The notes: generated by a model from the letters alone, not told the origin. A DNA stretch of 64,000 bases from Segatella maculosa DSM 19339 = JCM 15638 (GCF_000382385.1 NZ_KB908326.1:1-64000), one strand, 5' to 3'. Positions 8,935 through 18,199 are shown, counted from the stretch's first letter. Translations and numbers: made by a program.

Positions 8935-10560
8935 ATGATTATGAAAACAATATATCGAATCTCCGTATCTTTGCTTTGTATGCTGGCTATGACGCTGGGA
9001 TCATGCAGCGACAGCGCTTTCGACGAATTGAATACCAACCCTGCGAAGTCGCCGGATACAGACCCTAATTATCAACTCTCGCAATGTGAGGCCCAAGTTT
9101 GGGGCTATTGGATATGGCAGGAGACGGCTTTGAAGTACGCAATGCCCTTTTGTCAGTACCTAATGGGAGACTGGGGAGTGACCAATTATGGTGGTCATTA
9201 CCTGAAAGATGACAAATATATGGGCTATATCTACGAGCAAATGTATCCCATGACGGTGAAGAATCTGGTTGACATCATTGACCATACGCGCGAAAGCGAC
9301 CAACGTAACCTCTATTATATGGCGCGGGTGTTTAAGGTTTTCGTCTCCGGTATCATCACAGACCTATATGGTGACGTGCCTTACACAGAGGCCGGGCGTG
9401 GCTATATCAATGGTATCGTGCAGCCAAAGTTCGACCGTCAGGAAGATATCTACAAGGATTTCATGAACGAATTGCAGGTAGCCAACGACTCTCTTGACGA
9501 AAATCAGCCATTAAAAGTGACGGGCGACCTCATCTATAACGGCGATGTCGGCCTATGGAAGAAGCTGGCCAACGCGCTACATCTGCGTTATGCCATGCGA
9601 ATGGTAAACGTTGCGCCCGACTTGGCCAAGGAAGAAGCGAGCAAAGCCCTGCACAATAGCGGCGGATTGATTGCATCTGACAAGGAAGAAGCACTCGTCA
9701 GGTATGTCTATGACAGCTTTGATTGGACCAATGATGAGTATCGTCGCAACGGTTTATCACAGTTAATGAGAGGTCGTGAGGACCATCCTACGATGTATAT
9801 CTGCTCCACTTTCTTCAATTATTTAGGTAAAACGAAGGACCCCCGGCAGTTCGTTTACTGCCGTAACTACGATCAAAGCTCGCCTAATAAGCCATTTGGG
9901 CGTGCAGACATCACCGATGAGATGATCAATACACCGAAAGCCAAGTTCCAACCTGTTGACCCAGGCTACTTTCATTATGAGAAATGGCCCAGTGGATATT
10001 GGAGTAAACAGGTCAAGAAGTACTTGATGAAAGAGTGTCGGCCGCAAATCAACAACATATTCTTGAAGCTAACGTCGCCCGGAGTCATTATGACTGCCGC
10101 CGAAACCAAGCTGTTGGAGGCCGAAGCCGTGGCGCGTTGGGGAAGCGAAATGAGCAGCGAAACGGTCGAAAAGCTTTATGCTCAAGGTGTGAAAGCAGCG
10201 TTCCATTTCTTGGAAAACTATGGGGCTGATGCCTTTAAAGACAGGGATATAGACCACTATATCAGGCATAATAACGTGTCAACCGACTTGGATGACCAGT
10301 TAGAAAAAATCAATACGCAACTGTGGATCCTGCATTTCAACAATCCATGGGAGGGATATGCCAACTGGCGCAGGAGCGGTTACCCCATATTGAAGCCGTC
10401 GCCAGACTACGGAGCCAAGTGCATTGACTCGCAAACCACCCCATTGCGCCTCTGTTATCCTATCTTTGAGAGTTCCTACAACAAGGTTCATTATAACGAA
10501 GCCATAGACCGAATGGGCGGAACCGACGATTGGAACAAACCTGTATGGTGGGACCAATGA
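8935..10560 (+). CDS. SusD/RagB-family glycan-binding lipoprotein (SusD-like_2 type)
   Basis: Surface lipoprotein of 541 residues forming the lid on the SusC-type porin. The signal peptide ends in the lipobox LGSC (Cys 24), followed by SDSAFDELNTNPAKSPD. The NTNP motif near the N-terminus is typical of the SusD-like_2 branch (PF12771) and not of the branch found in the xylan locus of this window. The second ATG at 8941 (MKTIYRIS) is an equally plausible start. Ends in GTDDWNKPVWWDQ, a W-rich end usual in this branch. Lies 9 bp after the SusC gene. Confidence 0.93.
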   Translation: MIMKTIYRISVSLLCMLAMTLGSCSDSAFDELNTNPAKSPDTDPNYQLSQCEAQVWGYWIWQETALKYAMPFCQYLMGDWGVTNYGGHYLKDDKYMGYIYEQMYPMTVKNLVDIIDHTRESDQRNLYYMARVFKVFVSGIITDLYGDVPYTEAGRGYINGIVQPKFDRQEDIYKDFMNELQVANDSLDENQPLKVTGDLIYNGDVGLWKKLANALHLRYAMRMVNVAPDLAKEEASKALHNSGGLIASDKEEALVRYVYDSFDWTNDEYRRNGLSQLMRGREDHPTMYICSTFFNYLGKTKDPRQFVYCRNYDQSSPNKPFGRADITDEMINTPKAKFQPVDPGYFHYEKWPSGYWSKQVKKYLMKECRPQINNIFLKLTSPGVIMTAAETKLLEAEAVARWGSEMSSETVEKLYAQGVKAAFHFLENYGADAFKDRDIDHYIRHNNVSTDLDDQLEKINTQLWILHFNNPWEGYANWRRSGYPILKPSPDYGAKCIDSQTTPLRLCYPIFESSYNKVHYNEAIDRMGGTDDWNKPVWWDQ

Positions 10561-10620
10561 CCAAAGATAGACCAAATGGCATGATGAAACGAAAGATAGA
10601 ATAACCCTTAAAAACAAATA

Positions 10621-11010
10621 ATGATGAGACATTTTATATATATTGTGTTCAGCCTAATGATGATAGGCGGTTTGTTTGCTGGTTGTAGCAACGATGAAAC
10701 AGACACTCCGGAACTCACGGAAGATGAATATCCACGCATATTCGGCCAATGGCCCGAGAAGAAAGCTGACGGAACGCTCGGCGAATTCAGCACGCCACAA
10801 GACAAACCCTTGGAGATAAGAGTTCAATATACGCCTTCACGTTGTTGTGAAGGGATATGGTATGTCGACGGAGTGGAGGTGCATCGGGGCATAGGTTACA
10901 CGTATGTGCCCACGACACAGGGAAAATTCAATATCAAATTGGTTGTGAAAACACCCAAATATGAAACGGTTCGCGAAGCTATTATCAGTGTTGTGGAACC
11001 GACTTCTTAA
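10621..11010 (+). CDS. Small lipoprotein, possible surface glycan-binding protein
   Basis: Protein of 129 residues with a lipoprotein signal (MMIGGLFAGCSNDETDTPEL; lipobox FAGC). The rest looks like one Ig/PKD-like beta-sandwich domain (IWYVDGVEVHRGIGYTYVPT, then KFNIKLVVKTPKYETVREA). It sits between susD and the GH5 gene, where Bacteroidetes PULs usually encode an extra surface glycan-binding protein, but it is much shorter than most of those. Specific function not recognised; role inferred from position. The 60-bp gap to susD contains no obvious terminator, so it is likely co-transcribed. Confidence 0.75.
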   Translation: MMRHFIYIVFSLMMIGGLFAGCSNDETDTPELTEDEYPRIFGQWPEKKADGTLGEFSTPQDKPLEIRVQYTPSRCCEGIWYVDGVEVHRGIGYTYVPTTQGKFNIKLVVKTPKYETVREAIISVVEPTS

Positions 11011-11028
11011 ACTTTACTTGTTGAAATA

Positions 11029-13260
11029 ATGCGTATGAATCGAAAACATGTATCACATTGCCTGCTGAAATATGCAGTGGGCATGTACTTTTTGGGGCTG
11101 ATGTGCAGTTATTCTTCGAAAGGTTTGGCCCAGAAAGCCGATGTCTTCCGTCTGAAACAAGGTGTGAATATCGGCGATTGGCTGTCACAAAAGGCGAATG
11201 TCTCGTTCAAAGAGAAAGATGTAGAGATGCTGTCTGCCTTGCAATTCGACCATGTTCGGCTTCCCGTTGACGAGTGCCAACTGTTCAAAACGGACGGAAG
11301 TAAGAACGCTGAAAGCTTTGCCCGTCTCCATACAGCTCTCGGTTGGATTGAGAAACACCACATGAAAGCCGTCGTCGACCTTCATATTATTAAGGAACAC
11401 GACTTCGGTGGAGGTGCAGAAAGCTTCATCGACGACTTTGAAGACGGCCTTGTCGGCAAGTGGAAATCTAACAGCAGCAGCGGTATCAAGGTGGAAGTCG
11501 TCGACAACCCCGATGCCACGGGCATCAATAAGAGCCGGAAAGTGCTTCATGTCAGCCTGACGGAGAACAGCAACTGGAAAGGAACAGAGCGGAAAGAAGT
11601 GAATATCAGCGTCGGTTCTTCACAGTTCAAGTATCTCCGTTTCAAGGTTCGCAAGAGCAAGACGGGCTATATCACGTTCAAGTTTGAGGCAGAAGACGGC
11701 ACAACCGCCTATCTCGGCTATGACGTAAAGGTGAAAGACCATTGGATAGAGGCCGATGTTTCGCCCTATCATAAGTTAGAAGGGAAGAAAATCACACGCA
11801 TAACGATACGCCCCGACAATGAAATGGCTGAGCTATGGATTGACGATGTGGCCTTCAGCAGCAGTCATAGCAGCTATCAGACGGCCGTTAAGCAAAACTT
11901 GTGGAGCAGCGTTGAGGCCCAACAGCACTTCATCGGTCTGTGGAAGCAGCTGCAAAGTGAACTGAAACACTATCCCGAAGACCTGTTGGCCTATGAACTT
12001 CTCAACGAACCTACAGCTCCCACGGCTGCAGACTGGAACCGTTTGGCCGCCAAAACGCTGGCCGAAATACGCAAAGAAGAGCCACTTCGCAAGGTTGTTA
12101 TCGGGAGTAACCTATGGAACAACGTCAAGGAATTCTCCCATTTAGAAGTACCTTCGGGCGATAAGAACATCATTCTGACGTTCCATTTCTACAATCCTCA
12201 TTTGATTACCCACTATCAAGCCTCATGGTTGAGCGCATTTGCCCATCTCACGGTGCCCATACAATACCCCGGATTGGCTGTAACTGACGACGATTTCAAT
12301 GCATTAAGCCCTGCCGATCAGGCTGCCGTTGCCAGCGAAGGACGCACATTTGACAAAGCAATATTGAAGACTTTGATGAAGCAAGCCATTGACAAAGCCC
12401 AGGCATTAGGGCTGCAAGTGTGGTGCGGAGAGTTTGGATGCTATAACCGAACGCCCCGACAAAGCAGACTAAAATGGCTGGAAGACGTCGCTCAAATCTG
12501 TCGGGAATACGGCATCGGCCATTGCCTTTGGAACTTTCAAGGCGGCTTTGGCTTTGTTACCCCCGAGGTATCGAAAATCAATGATGCCTATATCGTGAAT
12601 GCACAGACAGACTGGGAACGCCTGAACATCGCTTCTTTGAAGAACAATCCCGCCGTCAAAGCCTACGCAACCGACAACAACAGCGGGACTTATGGGGCGG
12701 ATAAGGCCATCGATGGCACGTATAATACGCGCTGGGGAGCTGGAAAGAATGTCGGAGAATGCGACTGGTGGGTCGATTTAGGACGCATCTATGCCGTCAA
12801 TATGATTTGTCCACTGTGGGAAAACTACGCGAAACAGTATGAAATATACGTGGCAACAGAGGCGAACCCTGACGGAACGCCGCAATGGAGCACGGCACCT
12901 GTCATCTCACAAAAGAAACATCTCGGCGAATACCGGCGCACTTATGTCTCCAACGACATTGCCGCTGGCAGTTATTTCCCCGACCCTCATGTCTTGGACG
13001 CCCCCGTTAAGGCACGGTATATCAAGCTGAAACAACTGAAAAGCGGCTCTTCTTCTTGGGGAGCAAGCCTGTGGGAGATGCACGTTCTCGGCACGCCCGA
13101 CGGTCCGACCACGCATATTGGCCAACGAACTGGCTGCCATCAAACGGCCCGTTCGGCCGATAAAAATGCCATTTATACGCTTCAGGGCATCAGAGTCCCC
13201 CGCAAACAGCTCGCCGGAACCATTTATATCCAAGGCGGAAAGAAATATGTCGTTCGATAA
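11029..13260 (+). CDS. GH5 glycoside hydrolase with inserted carbohydrate-binding-type domain and C-terminal F5/8C domain
   Basis: Secreted endo- or exo-beta-glucanase candidate of 743 residues. The barrel starts at about 40 (KQGVNIGDWLSQ), is interrupted at about 132-280 by a beta-sandwich insert (FIDDFEDGLVGKW ... ELWIDDVAF), and resumes with ELLNEP (acid/base Glu about 327) and WCGEFG (nucleophile Glu about 468). A discoidin-like F5/8C (CBM32-type) domain spans about 540-690. The C-terminal tail (IYTLQGIRV ... TIYIQGGKKYVVR) resembles type IX secretion sorting tails and is shared with the GH5 protein at 38873-40951. The signal peptide has a long N-region; ATG 11035 is an alternative start. 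The substrate is not certain; the GH3 downstream suggests a beta-glucan. Confidence 0.88.
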   Translation: MRMNRKHVSHCLLKYAVGMYFLGLMCSYSSKGLAQKADVFRLKQGVNIGDWLSQKANVSFKEKDVEMLSALQFDHVRLPVDECQLFKTDGSKNAESFARLHTALGWIEKHHMKAVVDLHIIKEHDFGGGAESFIDDFEDGLVGKWKSNSSSGIKVEVVDNPDATGINKSRKVLHVSLTENSNWKGTERKEVNISVGSSQFKYLRFKVRKSKTGYITFKFEAEDGTTAYLGYDVKVKDHWIEADVSPYHKLEGKKITRITIRPDNEMAELWIDDVAFSSSHSSYQTAVKQNLWSSVEAQQHFIGLWKQLQSELKHYPEDLLAYELLNEPTAPTAADWNRLAAKTLAEIRKEEPLRKVVIGSNLWNNVKEFSHLEVPSGDKNIILTFHFYNPHLITHYQASWLSAFAHLTVPIQYPGLAVTDDDFNALSPADQAAVASEGRTFDKAILKTLMKQAIDKAQALGLQVWCGEFGCYNRTPRQSRLKWLEDVAQICREYGIGHCLWNFQGGFGFVTPEVSKINDAYIVNAQTDWERLNIASLKNNPAVKAYATDNNSGTYGADKAIDGTYNTRWGAGKNVGECDWWVDLGRIYAVNMICPLWENYAKQYEIYVATEANPDGTPQWSTAPVISQKKHLGEYRRTYVSNDIAAGSYFPDPHVLDAPVKARYIKLKQLKSGSSSWGASLWEMHVLGTPDGPTTHIGQRTGCHQTARSADKNAIYTLQGIRVPRKQLAGTIYIQGGKKYVVR

Positions 13261-13274
13261 ACAACACCAAATTT

Positions 13275-15608
13275 ATGTATAAACTGATATTGATATTCTT
13301 GTCATTGGGCTTTGCCGGCAATGCTTCAGCAGCGAAAAAGCCCGACTATACCAATGCGAAACTTCCGACAGAACAGCGCGTCAAGGACCTGATGAGCCGC
13401 ATGACGCTCGAAGAAAAGGTTGCACAAATGTGCCAATATGTGGGCATCAGCCACATGATAGGCGCACAACAGGCACTCACTTTGCAGGAATTGGAGACGA
13501 GTGATGCCTCAGGTTTCTATCCCGGTTACACGGTTGAACGTATCCGCGAGATGACAAGAAAGGGCTTGATAGGCTCTTTTCTCCACGTTGTTACAGCCGA
13601 AGAGGCCAATTATCTGCAGCAGTTAGCCCGGCAAAGCAGGCTGAAAATCCCACTGTTCATCGCCATCGACGCCATGCATGGCAATGGATTGTATCGCGGA
13701 GCCACGGTTTATCCCACGCCAATCGGGCAGGCTGCGACCTTTTCTCCAAGTCTGATAGAGCGCATGTCACGCCAAACGGCCGTTGAACTTCGCGCATGTG
13801 GCGTGCAATGGGCCTTTGCTCCGAACGTAGAAATAGCCCGCGACCCGCGTTGGGGACGCGTGGGTGAGACGTTCGGCGAGGACCCTTATCTGTCAGGCTG
13901 CATGGGAAGCGCTACCGTTCGCGGCTTGCAAACCTCCAAATTGCAAGGACAAGACAAGGTATTGGCATGCATGAAGCATTTCGTTGGCGGCAGTTTGACG
14001 ACCAACGGCATCAATGGTTCGCCGGCAGACATGTCGGAACGCATGCTGCGCGAGGTGTTTTTGCCCTCGTTTATCAAGTGTATTGACGCCGGTGTCATGT
14101 CGCTCATGCCTTCACACAACGATTTGAGCGGCATTCCCTGCCATGGCAACCGCTGGCTTTTGAACGATTTGCTTCGAAAAGAGCTGGGGTTCAAGGGCAT
14201 TATCGTCAGCGATTGGCTGGATGTTGAGCGCATGAGCACGCTACATACGGTCGTTCCCACCAAGGAAGAGGCTTATCTCATGGGGCAAGCGGCAGGGATA
14301 GATGTCCACATGCATGGCCCCGGCTTTGGAGAATGCGTCATCAAGGCCGTCGAGGAGGGGAAAATCAATCCGAAGAACATAGACGACAGGGTAGCCGAAA
14401 TCCTGAAATTGAAGTTCGATCTGGGTCTTTTCGAGCAGCCATTCGTAAATATCAAGGCCATTCCGAAGGCCGTATTGACCGCCGAACACCGGCAGACGGC
14501 ACTCGACATGGCCCGCCGAAGCATCGTGTTGTTGAAGAATGAGAACCAGATGTTGCCGCTTCGGCGAGGCCGTTTCAGCAGGATTTTCATCACAGGACAC
14601 AATGCTGACAATCAATCTACGCTGGGAGACTGGAGCTTTGAACAGCCCGAAGAGAACGTCATCACGGTATTGGAAGGCATCAAAGCGCAAGAACCGGATG
14701 CCCAAATCGACTATCTTGATGTCGGACGCAACGTGCGTTCGCTCACAAAACCGCAGATCGAAGAGGCCGTGAAGCGTGCAAAAGCATCAGAATTAGCCAT
14801 ACTTGTGGTGGGAGAAAACTCCATGCGGTACCACTGGAAAGAGAAAACTTGCGGTGAAAACAGCGACAGATATGAATTATCGTTGCCCGGAATGCAGCAG
14901 CAACTCGTTGAGGCTGTCGTGGCAACAGGCGTGCCTACCATCGTGATATTGGTCAACGGGCGTCCGCTTTCCACCGAATGGATAGCCGATAACGTCCCAG
15001 CAATCGTTGAAGCATGGGAACCCGGACTGCTCGGAGGGCAGGCCTTGGCAGAGATTCTCTATGGGAAAGTGTCGCCATCGGCGAAACTTCCCATCACGAT
15101 ACCGCGCAATGCGGGACAGATCGGCTGCTATTACAACCACAAGAAAAGCGCCTATCGCTTCCCATATGCAACCGGAACAACGGCCCCACTCTATGCTTTC
15201 GGATACGGACTGAGCTACACCACTTTCCGCTATTCACGTCCTCGCCTGTCAACCTCGGCCATCTCCGTGGGCGACAGTGCCCGCATCAGCGTCGATGTCA
15301 CCAATACAGGAACGATTGATGCCGAAGAAGTGGTGCAACTTTATATCCGCGACGACTATAGTTCGGCCACGCGACCCGTGAAAGAGCTGAAAGGATTTGA
15401 AAGAATAGCCTTGAAAGCCGGCGAAACCAAGACGGTTACGTTCTTCATCACGCCCGAATCGCTCTCTTATTACGATGCTGCCATGAAATACGGCGTGGAA
15501 CCGGGCACCTTTACCCTTATGGTGGGCAGCTCATCAAGGAAAGAAGACCTGCAATCCCTGCGCTTAACGGTGGGCACGAACGCCACAGTCGTCTCATCGG
15601 CGCAGTAA
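13275..15608 (+). CDS. GH3 beta-glucosidase-type enzyme
   Basis: Exo-acting beta-glycosidase of 777 residues, probably periplasmic (signal peptide LSLGFAGNASAAKK). Contains the GH3 N-domain with DPRWGRVGETFGEDPYL, KHFVGG and GFKGIIVSDWLDVE (nucleophile Asp about 313), the GH3 C-domain (RRSIVLLKNEN ... LGGQALAEILYG) and a C-terminal fibronectin-III-like domain (VSVDVTNTGTIDAEEVVQLY-type). Length and order match BglX-like beta-glucosidases. Last gene of the first PUL, 14 bp after GH5. It would release glucose from oligosaccharides made by the GH5 enzyme. Clearly of a different GH3 branch from the PA14-bearing enzyme at 36174-38750. Confidence 0.92.
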   Translation: MYKLILIFLSLGFAGNASAAKKPDYTNAKLPTEQRVKDLMSRMTLEEKVAQMCQYVGISHMIGAQQALTLQELETSDASGFYPGYTVERIREMTRKGLIGSFLHVVTAEEANYLQQLARQSRLKIPLFIAIDAMHGNGLYRGATVYPTPIGQAATFSPSLIERMSRQTAVELRACGVQWAFAPNVEIARDPRWGRVGETFGEDPYLSGCMGSATVRGLQTSKLQGQDKVLACMKHFVGGSLTTNGINGSPADMSERMLREVFLPSFIKCIDAGVMSLMPSHNDLSGIPCHGNRWLLNDLLRKELGFKGIIVSDWLDVERMSTLHTVVPTKEEAYLMGQAAGIDVHMHGPGFGECVIKAVEEGKINPKNIDDRVAEILKLKFDLGLFEQPFVNIKAIPKAVLTAEHRQTALDMARRSIVLLKNENQMLPLRRGRFSRIFITGHNADNQSTLGDWSFEQPEENVITVLEGIKAQEPDAQIDYLDVGRNVRSLTKPQIEEAVKRAKASELAILVVGENSMRYHWKEKTCGENSDRYELSLPGMQQQLVEAVVATGVPTIVILVNGRPLSTEWIADNVPAIVEAWEPGLLGGQALAEILYGKVSPSAKLPITIPRNAGQIGCYYNHKKSAYRFPYATGTTAPLYAFGYGLSYTTFRYSRPRLSTSAISVGDSARISVDVTNTGTIDAEEVVQLYIRDDYSSATRPVKELKGFERIALKAGETKTVTFFITPESLSYYDAAMKYGVEPGTFTLMVGSSSRKEDLQSLRLTVGTNATVVSSAQ

Positions 15609-15616
15609 GATTGAGA

Positions 15617-15790
15617 TGTAGGGAATTTGACTTTGAAGTTTGACCATTGAACTTTGAACTTTATGATTTGCTGGCTTTGGAGTTTGAACCTTGAACATTG
15701 AACTTTGAGGTTTTTGACTTTGAAGTTTGAACTTTGGACTTTGAACTTTATGATTAGCTGGAACGATAAGATGAATTGCTGATAAGAGGC
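15617..15790. repeat. TTTGAAC heptamer repeat module
   Basis: Starts with ATGTAGGGAATTTGACTTTG and runs through two rounds of degenerate ACTTTGA units, each ending in TTTATGATT(T/A)GCTGG, then GATAAGATGAATTGCTGATA AGAGGC, directly abutting the GGACGCAC element. It fills the space after the GH3 stop codon together with the next feature. Confidence 0.75.
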
Positions 15791-15884
15791 ATGTAGGGAC
15801 GCACGGCTCGTGCGTCCGCTCAAGGAGAATGAAACACAAATACACGATTGTTAGAGTGGACGCACGAACCGTGCGTCCCTACAT
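15791..15884. repeat. GGACGCAC hairpin repeat (family A), copy 3
   Basis: Near-identical to 305-399 in the same orientation, with arms at 15791-15806 and 15869-15884. The remaining 15885-15945 holds a decayed piece of the 22-bp-period repeat (CCATATTACGTCGCAAAATGG) and then the stop end of the radical-SAM gene. Confidence 0.85.
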
Positions 15885-15945
15885 GCGTGCAACCCGTTCG
15901 TAATACGTCCATATTACGTCGCAAAATGGCTGAAAAAAATTCTAT

Positions 15946-17175
15946 TCAGGGCGTGCCACTCTCCGTAAACACTTGGTTCATCACGTTGGCCGGAGAGCGT
16001 TGGTTGTCAAGTTCGTTCTTCATAAAGTCCATATAGGGCGCCACATGCGCGAAAAAGCGGTGATAGCCCGCACAGAGATAGTTGAGACCGGGGTCTCCGA
16101 AGCGGTCGCGCGTGAAGCGATTCTTGGGACATTCGCCATTGCAGGCAAAGAGAAAACGACACTCCTTGCACTGTCTTGGTAGCAAACGACGCTTCATCTG
16201 CGCGAAAGTCTGCTGCTTTTCGCTGTTCATCATCTCGAAGATTGTCTGCTGATTGAGGTTACCCAACCGATGTTCGGGATAGACAAAGTGGTCGCAAGAG
16301 AACACATCTCCGTTGTATTCCATCACACCTGCGTGGCCACATTCCTTGGCTATGGTGCATACTCCGGGTGGAACTCCGACCCAATTTGCCAGCGTTGCGT
16401 CGAAAAGTTGCACGAAATAGTCGCCCACATCATGCCTCACCCACTCGTCAAAGACGGCACATAGGAAGCTGCCCCACTGTTCCGGCGTGACCGAAAAGGG
16501 TGCAATCGTACCACCTTCCTGCATGCCCGGGGCCAGTTTCAGGCCGTCGTTGCGCGCTATAATGCGCTCCACAACGGGCGTAAATTGGATATAATGGCAG
16601 TCAATCTCTTTGAAAAAGCGATAGCAATCGAGCGGATAATCGGCATTGAAATCATTGACAACGGCCAGCGCATTCCATTCAACGCCGTGCTTGTTGAGCA
16701 GGTCTATGCCCCTCATCACCTGTCGGAAGGAAGGCTTTCCCGTGGCCGTTTTCCGGTATTCGTCGTGAAACTCCTGTGGTCCGTCAATGGAAACACCCAC
16801 CAAGAAATTGTTTTCTTTGAAGAAACGGCACCACGCATCGTTGAGTAAAGTGGCGTTGGTTTGAATGCAATTGGCTATTTGTCGACCCCCGGCATAAGCT
16901 TGTTGCAGTTTGATGGCACGCTGATAGAAGGCCAAGGGCCGCATCAATGTTTCGCCGCCGTGCCATGTGAAGAGCACTTGAGGGGTGGTTTGGGCCTCGA
17001 TATATTCCTTGATGAACTTCTCCAAAAGCTCATCTGTGATGACATGATTGCGTCGGTCGGCGTAGAGTTTGCCCTTTTCCAGATAGTAACAATACTTGCA
17101 TCGCAGGTTACAAAGCGAACCTGCGGGCTTGAGCATCATGTACATGGGTCGTCCGAAAGGTGCAATGGTGTTCAT
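15946..17175 (-). CDS. Radical SAM/SPASM enzyme, anaerobic sulfatase-maturating type (anSME)
   Basis: Cytoplasmic enzyme of 409 residues. The family oxidises a Cys or Ser in sulfatases to formylglycine. The radical-SAM cluster motif is at Cys22, Cys26 and Cys29 (SLCNLRCKYCYYLEK), followed by FTWHGGE. The C-terminal half holds the SPASM cysteines (CTIAKECGHAG, FSCDHFVYPE, CKECRFLFACNGECPKNRF). Length is normal for anSME. No sulfatase gene is present anywhere in this window, so the substrate must be encoded elsewhere, or the protein may modify another peptide. Transcribed alone, with its own promoter at 17199-17230. Confidence 0.88.
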   Translation of the reverse strand: MNTIAPFGRPMYMMLKPAGSLCNLRCKYCYYLEKGKLYADRRNHVITDELLEKFIKEYIEAQTTPQVLFTWHGGETLMRPLAFYQRAIKLQQAYAGGRQIANCIQTNATLLNDAWCRFFKENNFLVGVSIDGPQEFHDEYRKTATGKPSFRQVMRGIDLLNKHGVEWNALAVVNDFNADYPLDCYRFFKEIDCHYIQFTPVVERIIARNDGLKLAPGMQEGGTIAPFSVTPEQWGSFLCAVFDEWVRHDVGDYFVQLFDATLANWVGVPPGVCTIAKECGHAGVMEYNGDVFSCDHFVYPEHRLGNLNQQTIFEMMNSEKQQTFAQMKRRLLPRQCKECRFLFACNGECPKNRFTRDRFGDPGLNYLCAGYHRFFAHVAPYMDFMKNELDNQRSPANVMNQVFTESGTP

Positions 17176-17198
17176 GTGTGTCGTGGTTTTCTTGCCCG

Positions 17199-17230
17199 CA
17201 AAGGTATGGATTTATCGTGTAATACGCAAG
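17199..17230 (-). promoter_or_regulatory. Promoter of the anSME-type gene
   Basis: Read leftward: CTTG at -33 (17227-17230, 3 of 4 matches to TTTG), a 20-bp spacer, and TACCTTTG at -7 (17199-17206), a full match to TAnnTTTG. It lies 23 bp before the start codon. Confidence 0.55.
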
Positions 17231-17349
17231 AAAGCAATGCCAAAAAGCGGCAAAAAGCCACCCTGCTCCTTGCAAAAGGGAGAGCGAATGGGCAGGCCAG
17301 TAAATCGAACCCACTTGCGTTGAAAGCCACCTCAGCTATATAGCAATAC

Positions 17350-17475
17350 AACTTCAGCTATATTACGCGCCAATCTCACCCATTTTAGCGTCTAATATGG
17401 CTGACATTGCACAGTAAAATGGCTGAGATTGGAACACAGAATGTAAGTTATTGATTATCAATCGTATTTTTCTTG
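17350..17475. repeat. 22-bp-period repeat (family B), copy 2
   Basis: Units such as CAGCTATATTACGCGCCAAT, CTCACCCATTTTAGCGTCTA and GGCTGACATTGCACAGTAAA run to GGCTGAGATTGGAACACAGAA, followed by TTATTGATTATCAAT, the outer palindrome seen beside other copies. Accounts for most of the gap 17176-17539. Confidence 0.8.
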
Positions 17476-17498
17476 TTTCTCATAACCTTGTCGCAAGC

Positions 17499-17537
17499 TC
17501 GCCCTCCCCTCCTTTGGAGGGGCCGGGGGAGGCTCCC
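17499..17537 (-). terminator. GC-rich post-stop hairpin (family C) after upp
   Basis: Read in the gene's direction: GCCTCCCCCGGCCCCTCC, AAAG, then GGAGGGGAGGGCGAG, starting 2-9 bases after the upp stop codon. The CCCCTCC/GGAGGGG stem is perfect. Equivalent hairpins follow the stops of xyn10C, ispB-like and dtd, in the same orientation. A terminator or mRNA 3'-end role is inferred; it has no strong U-run. Confidence 0.5.
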
Positions 17538-17539
17538 CC

Positions 17540-18199
17540 CTACAGCTTATCCCCGTAACACAGGTCGCCGGCGTCGCCAAATCCGGGCACGATATACTTG
17601 TGTTCGTTCATTCCGGGGTCGATAGCGGCGCACCAAATGGTTGTCTTATCTTCGGGAAATGTCTTTTTTATGTGCGCAATACCCTCAGGAGAGGCGATGA
17701 TACAGCACACATGGATTTGCTTCGGCGTTCCTTTTGTGAGGAAAGCCTTGTAACCCAGCTCCATGCTTCCACCCGTTGCGAGCATCGGATCGGCTATGAT
17801 GAGGTTCTTACCGTCGATGTTCGGCGTGGCAAGATATTCGATGTGGATACCCACTTCGTGGTGTTCGGCATCCTTATATTCGCGATAGGCGCTCACGAAA
17901 GCATTGCCGGCGTGGTCGAAAACGTTGAGGAATCCGTTGTGAAAAGGCAGTCCGGCGCGGAAAATCGTAGCCAAAACAATCTTGTCTGTGGGCACGTTCA
18001 CCTTGGAAATGCCCAAAGGTGTAGTGATATCTTGGGCCTCATAGTCAAGTGTTTTCGATAGTTCAAAAGCCTCGAACTCGCCGATTCGCATGATATTATT
18101 GCGGAAAAGGAGTCGGTTTTTCTGATAATTCACGTCTCTGATTTCAGCCATATACTGGTTGATGATGCTGTTTTTCTCGGAGAAATTTACAATTTTCAT
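17540..18199 (-). CDS. upp: Uracil phosphoribosyltransferase
   Basis: Cytoplasmic pyrimidine-salvage enzyme of 219 residues converting uracil and PRPP to UMP. The PRPP-binding loop is visible as LIIADPMLATGGSMELG near residue 130-145. Other family sequence includes TIFRAGLPFHNGFLNVFDHAGNAF and the C-terminal uracil-binding PGFGDAGDLCYGD. Full length. It is monocistronic: the upstream gene pckA is divergent and a GC-rich hairpin follows the stop. A promoter lies at 18222-18254. Confidence 0.95.
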   Translation of the reverse strand: MKIVNFSEKNSIINQYMAEIRDVNYQKNRLLFRNNIMRIGEFEAFELSKTLDYEAQDITTPLGISKVNVPTDKIVLATIFRAGLPFHNGFLNVFDHAGNAFVSAYREYKDAEHHEVGIHIEYLATPNIDGKNLIIADPMLATGGSMELGYKAFLTKGTPKQIHVCCIIASPEGIAHIKKTFPEDKTTIWCAAIDPGMNEHKYIVPGFGDAGDLCYGDKL

